NCBI RefSeq assembly: GCF_016283395.1
Contig: NZ_JAEEMU010000042.1
Span: 1 to 64,000 of the forward strand
Source: Ruminococcus sp.
GTDB lineage: Bacteria; Bacillota_A; Clostridia; Oscillospirales; Ruminococcaceae
DNA length: 64,000 nt
Direction: 5' to 3'
The first letter of the stretch is position 1. Every line of letters begins with the position of its first letter. Positions 51,201 through 61,000 of the stretch are shown here, piece by piece. The position numbers and the translations under genes are program-made. The notes beneath the pieces are model-generated. The model was given only the letters and a program-made list of their open reading frames with translations, searched no databases and had not been told where the DNA came from.

Positions 51201-51626
51201 AAGACAGGCGGCTTTGCTGAAACAGCATCAGGCAGCGCATATAAGAACATCGGCTATCATATGAGCAGCGGAGTTGATCAGGTCGCAGCTCCCGACCCTT
51301 ACGCAAACGGTACATCTAATCCTGTACAGACTACAGCTTCCGCAACAACGACTACCACCACAACAACTACAACTACTACATCAACATCGACTACACTGCC
51401 CAAGGGTAACGGCGTGGCAGGTGACGCAAACGGCGACAGCGAGATAGATATGTCAGATATCGTTCTTATCATGCAGAGTCTTGCAAATCCGAACAAGTAT
51501 CAGATAGCTCCCGAAAACCTTGCAAATGCAGATGTTAACCAAAGAGGCAACGGAATAACCAACGGTGATGCACTGGCTATCCAGAAGTATCTCCTGCATC
51601 TCATACCCACTCTCCCCGAATCATAA
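48219..51626 (+). CDS. Cellulosomal PL1-PL9 pectate lyase with dockerin
   Basis: 1135 residues. Signal peptide (to about 46), a fibronectin-like module (about 48-130), a PL1 pectate lyase beta-helix (about 145-490: NVEVRNLGFMNC, DADQVKGDGALDT, WDNGKCNLQG, HHNWYDHSDSRHPRIR), a Thr-rich linker (about 555-590), and a second beta-helix of PL9 type (about 595-990: FASPNGGGDGKSANSPTDV, GTIYLLAGTY, NADGFAAKLTCGEGNVFDGC, SDDGWDLY). A second Thr linker and a C-terminal dockerin (GDANGDSEIDMSDIVLIMQ, ITNGDALAIQKYLL) follow. Both parts cleave polygalacturonate by beta-elimination, so one protein may combine two lyase modes. CTGGAGGG precedes the ATG. Confidence 0.92.
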   Translation: MKKADLRKRAVSVAAAAVMTVSAAVGTTANVFDFGADASVMTVYAAESSVKVLSSKGYGEGVYATWSSVSGASGYNVYVDGTQIDSMLIRQYSGYMRADAVGLKAGSHTIKIVPVIGGREDGSKAAETKVNAYAHDRSGFAFVGGSANGAYNADGTLKSNAIVVYVTDSNKDSVTASIDATGKGAETLTGVQNIITGYKKGKESRPLNIRFIGNITDPSILTKGDLMLDTVTAGCTVEGIGNDATLNGFGLVMKNCSNVEVRNLGFMNCNSNEGDNCGLQQNNNHVWVHNCDFFYGDAGSDADQVKGDGALDTKTSTYITHSYNHFWDNGKCNLQGMKSESTDNYITYHHNWYDHSDSRHPRIRTCSVHCYNNYFDGNAKYGVGVTMGASCFVENNYFRNCKYPMLISMQGSDDITGGTFSGEAGGVIKSFGNVMTGQKAYTTYQQNNTDFDAYEASSRTEKIGSDVKAKSGGTSYNNFDTSSVMYSYTPDNASDVPSIVTSKAGRVDGGDFKWQFNNAVDDESYAVNQGLKSALVAYKGSVTAIGSGFKEDNATAPVVTTTTVTQPVATDITTTTTTVSQAASTTTTSAPVVTPVTGGNIIFASPNGGGDGKSANSPTDVLTAIKSVPAGGTIYLLAGTYKYTSTIMIEESNSGRAGAYKTIAAYPSAEVKFDFTGQAVDGANRGFVLDGSYWHFYGFEIANAGDNGMLLSGDNNIIEMMIFDGNQDTGLQISRYNSSYTSVSQWPSNNLVKNCTSRNNCDDATMENADGFAAKLTCGEGNVFDGCISYNNSDDGWDLYAKEATGPIGVVTIKNCIAFRNGFTESGKGYGDCDGNGFKLGGGGVGTRHIVENCLAFENLNCGFTDNNNPKFGDMKNCTAYNNGIGGNGKANYMVYRCDTSATFNGMMSYINTGKVSKTNAAGIKVSNDKFVGNMTNSIYYNSKYYFAKSNTAMTNGAKLGDIITPADSDFMTLNVAAMGTDFHKAWRNADGSPKTGGFAETASGSAYKNIGYHMSSGVDQVAAPDPYANGTSNPVQTTASATTTTTTTTTTTTSTSTTLPKGNGVAGDANGDSEIDMSDIVLIMQSLANPNKYQIAPENLANADVNQRGNGITNGDALAIQKYLLHLIPTLPES

Positions 51627-51658
51627 TATGATCGGGCTCCAAATAAATGATACAATGG

Positions 51659-51692
51659 AAAAAGGAACCTCCCCCCATCAGGTTCCTTTTTT
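51659..51692 (+). terminator. Terminator after the pectate lyase gene
   Basis: AAAAAGGAACCT pairs with AGGTTCCTTTTTT around CCCCCCATC. Confidence 0.9.
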
Positions 51693-51754
51693 CATAATTT
51701 AAGCTGCATACTTAAATTATAACAGATTATTTACATTTAAAGATAGATAAAGTG

Positions 51755-51783
51755 TTGACATTGAGCTTAAAAGAAAGTATAAT
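51755..51783 (+). promoter_or_regulatory. Promoter of the GH26 gene
   Basis: Perfect TTGACA and TATAAT with a 17-nt spacer. Confidence 0.9.
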
Positions 51784-51831
51784 AAGATTAAAGAATTATT
51801 GGAGTTTTCCAATAAAAGGAGGATATATAAC

Positions 51832-53949
51832 ATGAAAAGCAAGTTAAGAAAAGCGATCGCACTGGCTGCTGCGGGAGTCATGGCAGCTGTACAGTGCAGT
51901 TCAACAGGTCTTTTCAATGCTATCGCAGCAGGTGAGGCAACTGCTGCTACAGCTTTCCCTTACACTATCGAGGGCGAAAAGATGAAGGGAGCAGACCTGT
52001 GGACATCTATCTATCAGACAGAGATACCGGGATACTCAGGCGAAGGATTCTATTATCTCACAGCTCAGCCTGCATCATTTGAGGTAACTGTTCCCGAGGA
52101 CGGTATGTACTCTATCGTTGTCCGCGGAGCACAGATACTCAATGAGGGCGGCAGACAGCAGGCTGTAAAGATCAACGGAGTTAAGTACACTACACAGGCT
52201 GCTTATTCAGACAAGTGGATCGACTATGATTTCGGAATGGTGCGTATGAACAAGGGCGTGAATACTATCGAGTTCATAAGTGAATACGGCTATATGGCTA
52301 TTGATAAGGTAACGGTGGATAATGCACAGTTCCCCGATCTTTCAAAGGCAAGCGGCACTACTGTGGACGCTAAGGCTACTCCCGAGACAAAGGCTCTTAT
52401 GAAGTATCTCAAGAGCGTTTACGGTAAGCATATCCTTTCGGGACAGCAGGAGATATACGGCGGCGGTCATGCTGTTGAAACTACTATCCGCTATGATGCA
52501 AATGCAAACAAGTGCATCGATCAGGACGGTGTTGAGTACGTTATCGACGAGGAGAGCTGGGACAAGACAGAGCAGGGAGAGAAGTTCCCGTGGCATTGTA
52601 CAGGTCCAGACGGACAGGTCTATACCTACAGCACTCAGAACCGCAATTACACATATAACGATTATAACTATGAAGTAAGATACATCAAGGAGCTTACAGG
52701 CGAAGAGCCTGCTATACGCGGATTTGATTTCGGAAGCTACTGTCCTTGTTATGCATGGGACGACGGTGTTGCACAGCGTATGATCGACTGGGCTACAAAG
52801 AAGAACGGAATATGCACAGCTTCATGGCACGTAAATGTTCCTACTACAAAGGCTGACTATACTCTCGGTGAGCCTCTTGATTTCGCAAAGACGACTTATA
52901 CTCAGAATACTGACTTTGTAACTGCAAACTGCATGGTAAAGGGCACTATGGAGTATGATTATTTCCAGCTCTGTATGAAAAATCTTGCAGCTGAGCTTAA
53001 AAAGCTTCAGGACGAAGGCGTACCTGTAATATTCCGTCCTTTCCACGAAGCTGAGGGAAACCCAAGCCATACCGATGATCCTATCGACGGTTCGGGAGCG
53101 TGGTTCTGGTGGTCCAAGGAAGGAGCAGTTGTATACAACAAGCTCTGGAACTTCTTGCAGGATACTCTCACAAACGAGTACGGGCTCCACAACCTTATCT
53201 GGGAGCAGAACCTCTATGCATGGTCTGATAACTCTGCAAAGTGGTACTCAGGAGATGACAAGGTAGATATCGTAGGCTTTGATAAGTACAACTGCCAGTA
53301 CAACCGCCACGACGGCAAGCAGCAGGGAACTCCTAACGAGGACGCTGAGGCTGGTATATTCTACACTCTGAATAAATTCGTCAAGGGCAATAAAATGGTA
53401 TCAATGCCTGAGAACGATTCATGCCCGAGCCTTAACAATATGCAGGTAGAACACGCTTACTGGCTGTACTTCTGCCCGTGGTACGATTCTGAGCAGGCAC
53501 ACTTCCTCTGCGGTAAGGAGTATCAGGATCCCGATACATTCAAGGAGCTTTACAAGAGCGATTTCTGTATCACACTTTCAGAGCTGCCAAAGGACCTCTA
53601 CAAGGGCAGTTCAGAGCCTTCAACAAGCACAACAACTACTACTGCAAAGCCTGTAACAACTACGACTACTGTAACAACTTCTTCCACACCTGCTGTAGCA
53701 GCTAAGAAGTACGGCGATGTAAACTGTGACGGCGAGATAGATATGTCCGATGTTGTACTCATCATGCAGTCTCTTGCAAATCCTGACAAGTTCGGCATAA
53801 AGGGTACTGACAAGAACCACATCACAGCACAGGGTGAAGCAAACGGCGATGTTGACAAGAGCAGCAAGGGCATCACTTCCAACGATGCACTCCGTATACA
53901 GGAATTCCTTCTCGGCAAGGTAAAAGACCTTGCACCGTCAAACAAGTGA
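51832..53949 (+). CDS. Cellulosomal GH26 beta-mannanase with CBM and dockerin
   Basis: 705 residues from ATG 51832 behind AAAGGAGGAT. Signal peptide (about 1-36), a CBM35-like beta-sandwich (about 40-170, YTIEGEKMKGADLW and VNTIEFISEYGYMAIDKV), then GH26 (about 185-590). FRPFHEAEG gives the acid/base glutamate E406, and SMPENDSCP is the probable nucleophile region (E527). WHVNVP and FDKYN are further family marks. A Thr-rich linker leads to a dockerin (about 630-700: GDVNCDGEIDMSDVVLIMQ, ITSNDALRIQEFLLG). It hydrolyses beta-1,4-mannan in hemicellulose when bound to a scaffoldin. Confidence 0.93.
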   Translation: MKSKLRKAIALAAAGVMAAVQCSSTGLFNAIAAGEATAATAFPYTIEGEKMKGADLWTSIYQTEIPGYSGEGFYYLTAQPASFEVTVPEDGMYSIVVRGAQILNEGGRQQAVKINGVKYTTQAAYSDKWIDYDFGMVRMNKGVNTIEFISEYGYMAIDKVTVDNAQFPDLSKASGTTVDAKATPETKALMKYLKSVYGKHILSGQQEIYGGGHAVETTIRYDANANKCIDQDGVEYVIDEESWDKTEQGEKFPWHCTGPDGQVYTYSTQNRNYTYNDYNYEVRYIKELTGEEPAIRGFDFGSYCPCYAWDDGVAQRMIDWATKKNGICTASWHVNVPTTKADYTLGEPLDFAKTTYTQNTDFVTANCMVKGTMEYDYFQLCMKNLAAELKKLQDEGVPVIFRPFHEAEGNPSHTDDPIDGSGAWFWWSKEGAVVYNKLWNFLQDTLTNEYGLHNLIWEQNLYAWSDNSAKWYSGDDKVDIVGFDKYNCQYNRHDGKQQGTPNEDAEAGIFYTLNKFVKGNKMVSMPENDSCPSLNNMQVEHAYWLYFCPWYDSEQAHFLCGKEYQDPDTFKELYKSDFCITLSELPKDLYKGSSEPSTSTTTTTAKPVTTTTTVTTSSTPAVAAKKYGDVNCDGEIDMSDVVLIMQSLANPDKFGIKGTDKNHITAQGEANGDVDKSSKGITSNDALRIQEFLLGKVKDLAPSNK

Positions 53950-53953
53950 TAAT

Positions 53954-53986
53954 AAAAAACCGAAAGCATTGCTTTCGGTTTTTTTA
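53954..53986. terminator. Bidirectional terminator, GH26 and VOC genes
   Basis: AAAAAACCGAAAGC (53954-53967) pairs with GCTTTCGGTTTTTT (53971-53984). It lies between convergent genes and has A's on the left and T's on the right. Confidence 0.9.
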
Positions 53987-53991
53987 TATGT

Positions 53992-54393
53992 TCATCGTTC
54001 AAATGGTCTGTTGAATGAACCAATTTCGATCAAATTGCCCTCGGGGTCTGCAATATAGCAGGTGCGCTGTCCCCATGGCTCGGTGGTAGGTTCTAATACT
54101 GACACTGCACCTTTTTCAACAGCCTTTTTGTACTCCATATCCACTTCCTCAAATGTATCCACGTACAGAGCTATTTCGGAATGACCATTCATGCCTTTGA
54201 TGTATTCGTACTTGCGGCTGGTCATTTTTTCAAAATCACTTCGTCCGTAGAGCAGGAAAAGAGTTCCGTCCTTAATGAGATATACGTTTGAGGTATCTTC
54301 AGCTTCTTTTATCTCAAAGCCAAGTACATCGCGGTAAAAACGTATCATTTTACCCATATCTTCAACGAATAATCCGAAGCCGTCAAGTCTCAT
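53992..54393 (-). CDS. VOC (glyoxalase/bleomycin resistance) family protein
   Basis: 133 residues, two beta-alpha-beta-beta-beta halves. FGLFVEDMGKMIRFYRDVLGFE starts the first and SEIALYVDTFEEVDMEYKKAVEKG the second. WGQRTCYIADPEGNLIEIGSF ends the protein with the metal-ligand glutamate. The family includes isomerases, dioxygenases and antibiotic-binding proteins; the substrate is not evident. It is the last gene of a minus-strand group with radA. Confidence 0.88.
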   Translation of the reverse strand: MRLDGFGLFVEDMGKMIRFYRDVLGFEIKEAEDTSNVYLIKDGTLFLLYGRSDFEKMTSRKYEYIKGMNGHSEIALYVDTFEEVDMEYKKAVEKGAVSVLEPTTEPWGQRTCYIADPEGNLIEIGSFNRPFER

Positions 54394-54402
54394 AAGAACC
54401 TC

Positions 54403-54876
54403 CTAAAAAGTATCGCTTTGTAGTTGTGGATAAATTATATCATCAATGAATGAACGTCCGTCTATGAGTCTGAATACATAGATGATAATGCCTGTACCAA
54501 CGATAATGCCTGTGAGCTTTGACAGAACAGGTATTCCGCTGAATGAAGCGAGCCATACGCTTCCGTTCAGAAGATAGTGGAGCAGTACGGCTCTGAGCAG
54601 CCAGCGTCCAACCTTTTCGGTGATACATACTATCTCGGTGGATATGGCGGCTTTCTGCGCTAAGGGAGCAGCAGGAAGCATGAGATATGCAGCACCGTCA
54701 GCGAGTCTTGTGGCAAGGAAATAAGTGATTATGCCTGCTATCATTGGCAGAAGCTTCGCGGAATTATATTTCCTCATAATAAAGAATGAAGCCACAGGAA
54801 GAGCAAGATATATAAATGCAGTTATGCAATATCCTAAAATGGTGCTGTCTGAAAAAACGATATCATTTCCGTTCAT
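54403..54876 (-). CDS. Small integral membrane protein of unknown function
   Basis: 157 residues with about four to five membrane helices (GYCITAFIYLALPVASFFIM, LLPMIAGIITYFLA, VWLASFSGIPVLS with GIIVGTGIIIYVF). A central EIVCITEKVGRWLLRAVLLHY recalls the E-x3-GR helix of YhfC/CAAX-type membrane proteases, but later metal-binding helices are missing, so I do not assign it. It starts 4 nt after the radA stop, and the VOC gene follows 9 nt later. Confidence 0.6.
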   Translation of the reverse strand: MNGNDIVFSDSTILGYCITAFIYLALPVASFFIMRKYNSAKLLPMIAGIITYFLATRLADGAAYLMLPAAPLAQKAAISTEIVCITEKVGRWLLRAVLLHYLLNGSVWLASFSGIPVLSKLTGIIVGTGIIIYVFRLIDGRSFIDDIIYPQLQSDTF

Positions 54877-54880
54877 AGCC

Positions 54881-56257
54881 TTATTTTATAACGGCAAAAG
54901 CCTGTTTCAGCGTACTGGCAGGGATAATATTTATATTATAGTCCTTTGGGTCTATAGCCGACATAGACTGCTTCGGCACTACACAGGTGGTAAAGCCCAT
55001 TCGCTCAGCCTCGCGTATACGCTGGACTATATGTGATACCGAGCGTATCTCACCGCCCAGACCTATCTCACCGAAGGCTATGAGCTGCTCGTCTATCTGC
55101 TTATCCATGACTCCCGAATAAAGAGCCATTGCTACAGGCAGGTCGCCTGCAGGCTCGTCAAGCTTGAAGCCGCCGACGATATTGAGGTAAACGTCAAGTC
55201 CGCCCATGAATATGCCGAGACGTTTTTCGAGTACGGCGATTATTATATTAAGTCTGTTGAAGTCAAATCCCGTTACCATACGGCGCGGAGCTGAATAGCT
55301 TGTCTTTGCGGCAAGTGCCTGCACCTCTGCAAGTATAGGGCGGCTGCCCTCCATAACACAGGCTACACACGTACCCGATACGTTGTGTGGACGACCTTCA
55401 AGGAGCATCTGGGACGGATTTGATACCTCTCGCAGTCCCTTGTCAAGCATCTCGAATACACCTATCTCGTTAGTAGAGCCGAAACGGTTCTTAACTGCGC
55501 GGAGTATACGGTAGCTCTGATGTCTTTCGCCCTCGAAATACAGCACAGCATCAACGATATGCTCCATTACCTTAGGACCTGCAATAGCACCGTCCTTGTT
55601 TACGTGACCAACGATGATTATAGGTATCTCCTGATTTTTTGCAGTATGCATGAACAAGTTGGTACATTCCCTTACCTGTGTGAGACTTCCTGGACTTGAT
55701 GTGATATGGCTTATGCTCATAGTCTGTATGGAGTCTATAATAGCGATATCGGGAGCACTTGAAGCTATGGTCTGAGATATTGCCTCAGCATCTGTTGCTG
55801 TGAGTATGTAAAGATTTTCCGTATCGACTCCGAGCCTCTGCGCGCGGAGCTTTATCTGCCTTGCGGACTCTTCTCCCGAAACGTAGAGTACGGAATGTTC
55901 CTCTCCGAGAAACTGGCATATTTGCAGGAGTATGGTACTCTTACCGATACCCGGTTCACCGCCGAGAAGAACAAGAGAGCCTTTTACAAGACCTCCGCCG
56001 AGGACTCTGTTAAGCTCTCCGATACCTGTATCGTAGCGCACATCACTGTCTGCACCGATATCCTCAAGTTCGAGGATATTGTCGGAAAGATCGGGAGCAG
56101 CTCCGCTTGATGCCGATGAACGCATGCCCGCAGGAGCTGTATCGGCGATGTCCTCCTCGAAGCTGTTCCAAGCTCCGCAGGAGGGACATTTTCCGTTCCA
56201 TTTTGTGCTTTCGTAGCCGCACTGATTACAGGTGTATATATATTTTGATTTAGCCAT
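54881..56257 (-). CDS. radA: DNA repair protein RadA
   Basis: 458 residues. N-terminal zinc finger YTCNQCGYESTKWNGKCPSCGAW, RecA-like ATPase with Walker A GGEPGIGKST near residue 95, the RadA-specific KNRFGSTNEIGVFEM near 252, and a Lon-like C-terminal domain (about 300-458, GGFKLDEPAGDLPVA and GEIGLGGEIRSV). RadA drives branch migration in recombination. It is 11 nt downstream of a lipoprotein gene and followed by two small genes on the same strand. Confidence 0.97.
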   Translation of the reverse strand: MAKSKYIYTCNQCGYESTKWNGKCPSCGAWNSFEEDIADTAPAGMRSSASSGAAPDLSDNILELEDIGADSDVRYDTGIGELNRVLGGGLVKGSLVLLGGEPGIGKSTILLQICQFLGEEHSVLYVSGEESARQIKLRAQRLGVDTENLYILTATDAEAISQTIASSAPDIAIIDSIQTMSISHITSSPGSLTQVRECTNLFMHTAKNQEIPIIIVGHVNKDGAIAGPKVMEHIVDAVLYFEGERHQSYRILRAVKNRFGSTNEIGVFEMLDKGLREVSNPSQMLLEGRPHNVSGTCVACVMEGSRPILAEVQALAAKTSYSAPRRMVTGFDFNRLNIIIAVLEKRLGIFMGGLDVYLNIVGGFKLDEPAGDLPVAMALYSGVMDKQIDEQLIAFGEIGLGGEIRSVSHIVQRIREAERMGFTTCVVPKQSMSAIDPKDYNINIIPASTLKQAFAVIK

Positions 56258-56268
56258 TTTTTACCTCA

Positions 56269-57330
56269 TTAAGCAAAGGCTTTGTCGATATTTTCAGCTG
56301 TAAGCGGATATTTTCTTCCGCAGAGCATAGTGCTGTCAGACGGCTTGAAGTTTGAAACATCAGAGCCTGCAAGTGACCAGCACTGTACCTTTCCGTCAAA
56401 ATCAGTAGCATAGAATATCTTTGAAGTCATATCAAAATGTATGCCGCCGTCTGTATCACAGGTGGTATCAAGTTCCTTTATACCGTCCTCTTCAAGATAG
56501 AATACACATACCTTTGAGTCGGTAAGGATACCTGTTGAAACAACGACCTCAGGGACTCCGTTTATATCAAGATCAACGATCTCAAATGCAGCGTCCTTTA
56601 TATCCTGATCTGCAAGTATCGATGACAGCTTTTCCTTATACACTGCCTTCTGGTCGTCCTTCATAACAGTGTTCCAGCACTCGGTATTATTCAGAGCGTA
56701 GTCAACGGCATTGTCGCCCATAGTGTATTTTCTGCCAACCTCGGCTGTTACGAAATCGCGGTAAAGGTGGAGATACTCCTCATACTTTGCAAGAGTTACC
56801 TCATTGCCGTTTATTTCATAGCGTATGGTAGTGCCCGAAGAAGCACTGCCCGAATTATTGAAGAAATCGAATTCCTTACTGAAACTGCCTTCCTTGAAGG
56901 TCTGATATTCACCTGTTGAGAAGCTTTCTCCGTCATAAGAGAAGCCGATAGCAGCCTGCGACGGTATGTACTGGAAAGTGCCGTAAGATCCTGTAGTGGC
57001 GATAAGATCGGCGTTGCTGCCGATGAGCATATATACATCGCACTGTGAAGCAGCTTCCGAAGAAGGTGAGATCACAAGCTCGGGGATATCATCGCCTGTA
57101 AGGTCGCAAAGATCGAACATTGAGTCGTCGGAACATCTGTCCGAGTTCTTGAAACTGCCGATAACTGCCTTGAAAGGCTGCTGCCAGTCAAAGGTCACAT
57201 CAGACGGAGCAGAATTCACTTCAAGCAGACTCGGCGGCGGTTCAACTGCCTTTTTTGTTTCACTACAGCCTGTAAAAGCCGAAAGTGCAGCTGCCATTAT
57301 GAGTAAAGTAGTGTTTTTCTTTATATTCAC
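56269..57330 (-). CDS. Lipoprotein with VCBS/FG-GAP-like repeats
   Basis: 353 residues. Lipobox ALSAFTGC places the lipid cysteine at about 22. Three Asp-rich loops of FG-GAP/VCBS type are visible: DLCDLTGDDIPELVIS (about 70-85), DLDINGVPEVVVS (about 252) and a weaker one later. These loops bind calcium and form beta-propeller-like blades. Extracellular membrane-anchored protein of unknown role. It sits at the head of the radA group but is functionally unrelated in appearance. Confidence 0.72.
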   Translation of the reverse strand: MNIKKNTTLLIMAAALSAFTGCSETKKAVEPPPSLLEVNSAPSDVTFDWQQPFKAVIGSFKNSDRCSDDSMFDLCDLTGDDIPELVISPSSEAASQCDVYMLIGSNADLIATTGSYGTFQYIPSQAAIGFSYDGESFSTGEYQTFKEGSFSKEFDFFNNSGSASSGTTIRYEINGNEVTLAKYEEYLHLYRDFVTAEVGRKYTMGDNAVDYALNNTECWNTVMKDDQKAVYKEKLSSILADQDIKDAAFEIVDLDINGVPEVVVSTGILTDSKVCVFYLEEDGIKELDTTCDTDGGIHFDMTSKIFYATDFDGKVQCWSLAGSDVSNFKPSDSTMLCGRKYPLTAENIDKAFA

Positions 57331-57447
57331 TGTTGTTGCCTCCTGATTTTATATACAATTATTGTACCACTTTTGACGAACTCTGTCAATAAATATTATT
57401 ACAGGCTGAAAATGCATTTTTTTATGAAAAACAACGGTTTTACGATG

Positions 57448-57810
57448 TTAAAAGCTGTCATACCTCAGCTCCCAGAAGTACTTCCGTTTACATTCGGGGA
57501 AATCATCAAGGACACCATGCTCGGGATCGTAGAAAGTACCCTCGCAGTACAGTGACCAGTGCCAGCAGCGTGGAGTTTCAAGGCTCAGCAGACAAAGAGA
57601 CGGCAGCTGAGACTTATCCTCAGCCTGTTTACGTTCATCGGATATATAAACGTCGTGATCGCGGAAGGTGCGCTTCATTTCTTTCAGGTCTGTTTCACGG
57701 TCATTATCAAGGTATTCGCATATGTATTCGGGAGTTTTTTTCAGTACCATAGCCAGTACAGCCTGACCGCACTGAAGGTCTGTAGGTTCATGTATGTAAG
57801 AAATATCCAT
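57448..57810 (-). CDS. Single-domain C39-like cysteine peptidase
   Basis: 120 residues from the ATG at 57810, which has GAGAGGTG just upstream; a longer frame reading to 57978 has no support. A papain-like C39 set is visible: LQCGQAVLAM with C near residue 13, RCWHWSLYCEGTFYDPEHG with H near 87 and D near 97. No signal peptide or transporter domain, so it is an intracellular stand-alone domain. Substrate unknown; C39 domains often trim double-glycine leader peptides, but no ABC exporter is nearby. Confidence 0.65.
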   Translation of the reverse strand: MDISYIHEPTDLQCGQAVLAMVLKKTPEYICEYLDNDRETDLKEMKRTFRDHDVYISDERKQAEDKSQLPSLCLLSLETPRCWHWSLYCEGTFYDPEHGVLDDFPECKRKYFWELRYDSF

Positions 57811-57901
57811 TTTATCACCTCTCTGATATTTTACCACATCTGTAAAATGGTGTAAAGACTGTATTTCGGGCAAAATATCCACCTCATCTGTGATATTGGG
57901 G

Positions 57902-57930
57902 TTGAAATGGGTGAAAAATAGATGTATAAT
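57902..57930 (+). promoter_or_regulatory. Promoter of the GH97 gene
   Basis: TTGAAA (57902-57907), 17-nt spacer, TATAAT (57925-57930). A TACCAT/TGGTA palindrome-like pair lies between it and the start codon. Confidence 0.75.
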
Positions 57931-58026
57931 ATAAAAAATAGATAAAATATAGAATGGGATAATAGTATTATTATGCACTTTATACCATAAAGTGGTAATT
58001 TAATAATATAGAAAGAGGGTATTAAA

Positions 58027-61000
58027 ATGAGGAAAAACTTGATCCAAAAAACTATCAGTACAGCTGCGGCATTATGTGTACTGATACAGCCGTCGGTACA
58101 GATAATACCGCGGAGCACCGCAGCAAACACAGCAATGACCTACTCAAATGCAGTCGTAGCCAATAAAGGCTCAGCCGCAGGCGATGCCGTTATCAAGGGC
58201 GACAGCGCGGCGGTAGTGTACGACAGTACCCTGAAGTCAGATGTGCTCGATCTGCGCGGCGACTCATTCGGCAGCGGCTGGTTACAGCTTCCTGCGATGT
58301 TCGGCAAGGGCTGTGAGAACGGTTTCAGCTTTTCATTGAAGTATAAGCTGGACAGTGAGGCTGAGAGCTACACAAGGCTTTATCAGTTTTCACCCGTACC
58401 ATTCGGAGCAGGTGCAGCACCCAGCTATTCTTCGCCCGATATATCAATCGACCTGAAAGACAAGAAGGCTTTCAGAACAAGTATATTCGTGGGCAAGGGA
58501 ACAACTACCGAGAACGATGACAAGCACAGAGCTATATTCGATGTACAGTCTGCTCCCGACAGCGGAAAGTGGCATGAGCTTACGGCTGTATATTCAAAGA
58601 CTAAGGCTGAATTCTACATTGACGGCAAGCTGCAAAGCATAAGTGATGCGGATACTCTCACCGATACCATGAGCAGTCTTTTCAGTGAGGGAGTCCTGCC
58701 GTCTTATATCTATAATTCTATCGGTCATTCGGTGTATTCCGACAACGATATAAAAGCCTGCGTAGACGATGTTGCGCTTTACGGCTATGCACTTACGGCA
58801 CAGCAGGCAGCAGCACTTCCAAATGATCCATTGTATCTTTACACATTCGAGGAAGATACCATAACCGAGGGCGAGGCTGTTCCCGAGCAGGAAAATGCTA
58901 CAGCCCGTGACGGCACAGTTCTTACAAGCATTCCCGAGTACGAAACTGTTTCTCCCGACGGTACTCTGGTAACAAAATTCTGGAAAGACAGCAGAGGCAG
59001 CTATTACTACTCTGTAAGAAAGCAGAGCAATGGTACATGGGGCACAGTCATCGAGCCCTCAAAGCTTGGACTTGTAACTACTACCGAGGATCTGTCGTCG
59101 GGCTTTTCGCAGACAGCTCCTGCAGCTGCAATCGTGGAGCATGACGAGACCTACTCAATGCCTTACGGCAAACATTCTAAAATACGAGACAACTACAAGG
59201 AAATATCATTTCCGCTGAAAAAGGGCAGTTCCACACTGACAGTCTATTTCCGTGTTTATGATGACGGCATGGGCTTCAGATATGCCCTTGACCACGGTGC
59301 TTCAATAAAGGAGGAGACCAGTCAGGTCATCTTCCCAAGCAAGAGCAAGTTCTGGGGCAACTGGCCAAATGCCACCTATGAGTGGGACATGGTCGAGCTC
59401 CCAAGAGACAGGGCTAACGAGACGAATGCTACCTATTCCTGCCCGTATACAGGCGTTATCAACGATAAGTACTGGGTAACTGTCACAGAGGCAAGCGTTT
59501 TCAATGAGGACGCTCCTTACTGTGCAGGTTCTTTGCAGTTCATTGGTGATTATCACAGCCTGCGATTCAAGGGCGGCGTAAAGGTCAGCGGCATAACAAT
59601 GGGCAGTGCTTTCCATACTCCTTGGAGAGCAGTAGTTATCGGTGACAGCCTTGACCGGATGTCCTCCAGCGACCTTGTACTCAACCTTAATCCTCCCTCG
59701 GTAATAGAGGATACAAGCTGGATAAAACCAGGTAAAACAGCATGGTCATGGTGGAGCAGCGGCGGCGATTCGCCTGTTGAATATCATACTCAGAAGGACT
59801 ATATCGACTTTGCGGCAGAAAACGGCTGGGACTTCGTATGTCTCGACTTCGGCTGGGCTCTCTGGGACGACAGTGAAGCTAAGGTCAAGGAGCTCTGCGA
59901 GTACGGCGCAGAGAAAGGCATAGGCATCTATCTCTGGTATGGTGTTAACAATAAGGGACACTCAGGCTATAAGGACAGCAAGGGCAATCCTGCATATCCG
60001 TATTACTCGCTGCTTGATGAAGCAACTATAGTACGTGAGTTTAAGCGCATAAGAGGTCTTGGCGTAAGCGGCGTCAAGGTAGACTACTATGAGAGCGATA
60101 CTCAGGAGACTATGAAGCAGATGAATCTCTGCGCAAAGATAGCTGCTGAAAATCATCTCATGGTGCTCTTCCACGGCTGTACTATTCCCCGCGGCGAGAG
60201 CAGAACATATCCTAATATAGTTTCATACGAAGCTGTAAACGGAACAGAGTATTACAAGTGGTTTGACGCTCCTGCACTGGCTAACCGCGTTTCCTATACA
60301 TTCACAAGAAATGTAGTAGGCTCGGCAGACTTCACACCTACAGGTATACCAATATACGGTATTAAGGCTACAGCAGGCTTTGCTCTGGCTGACGTTGTTA
60401 CTATCGAGTCCGGCATACAGCACTTCGCACATTCTGTATACACCTATCAGGGCAATAAGGCTCTTCCGTTCCTCAATGATGTTCCCGTTGCATGGGACGA
60501 CATGAAAGTCCTTGACGGCTACCCCATGCAGTTCAACGTTACAGCAAGAAGAAGCGGCAGCAACTGGTACGTAGGAGCTTCCACGCTGTCGGCAAGAAAG
60601 GTCACAGTAAAGCTTTCCGAGCTCATTGACGATGACGGAACATATACCGCTTATCTCTTCGGCGATAATAAGGACGGCAGCCAGATAGAGGTCAAGATAA
60701 TCGAGGACCTTACCAGGGACAGCGTTATTGAGCAGCAGCTTCTGGCAAATGGCGGTTTTGCCATGAAGATAACCAAGAGCGGTATGAAGCTTACGACTCC
60801 GTACAGCAATTTCAAATTCTACGAAGCTGAAAATGCAAAGCTTTCGGGACAGGCTTCTGTTACTGCCGATAAAAACGGCAAATACAGCTCAGGCAATGCA
60901 TATGTTGGCTATGTAGGCGGAAACGGCTCAAACTACATTACATTCGACAATGTAACTGTGGACAAGGCAGGGGACTACAAGCTCAGGATATACTATGTAT

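Noticed and set aside
57811..57978. N-terminal extension of the C39-like protein on the minus strand
   Set aside because: The extension has no homology signal, and a good ribosome site precedes the ATG at 57810. The opposite strand here carries the GH97 promoter.
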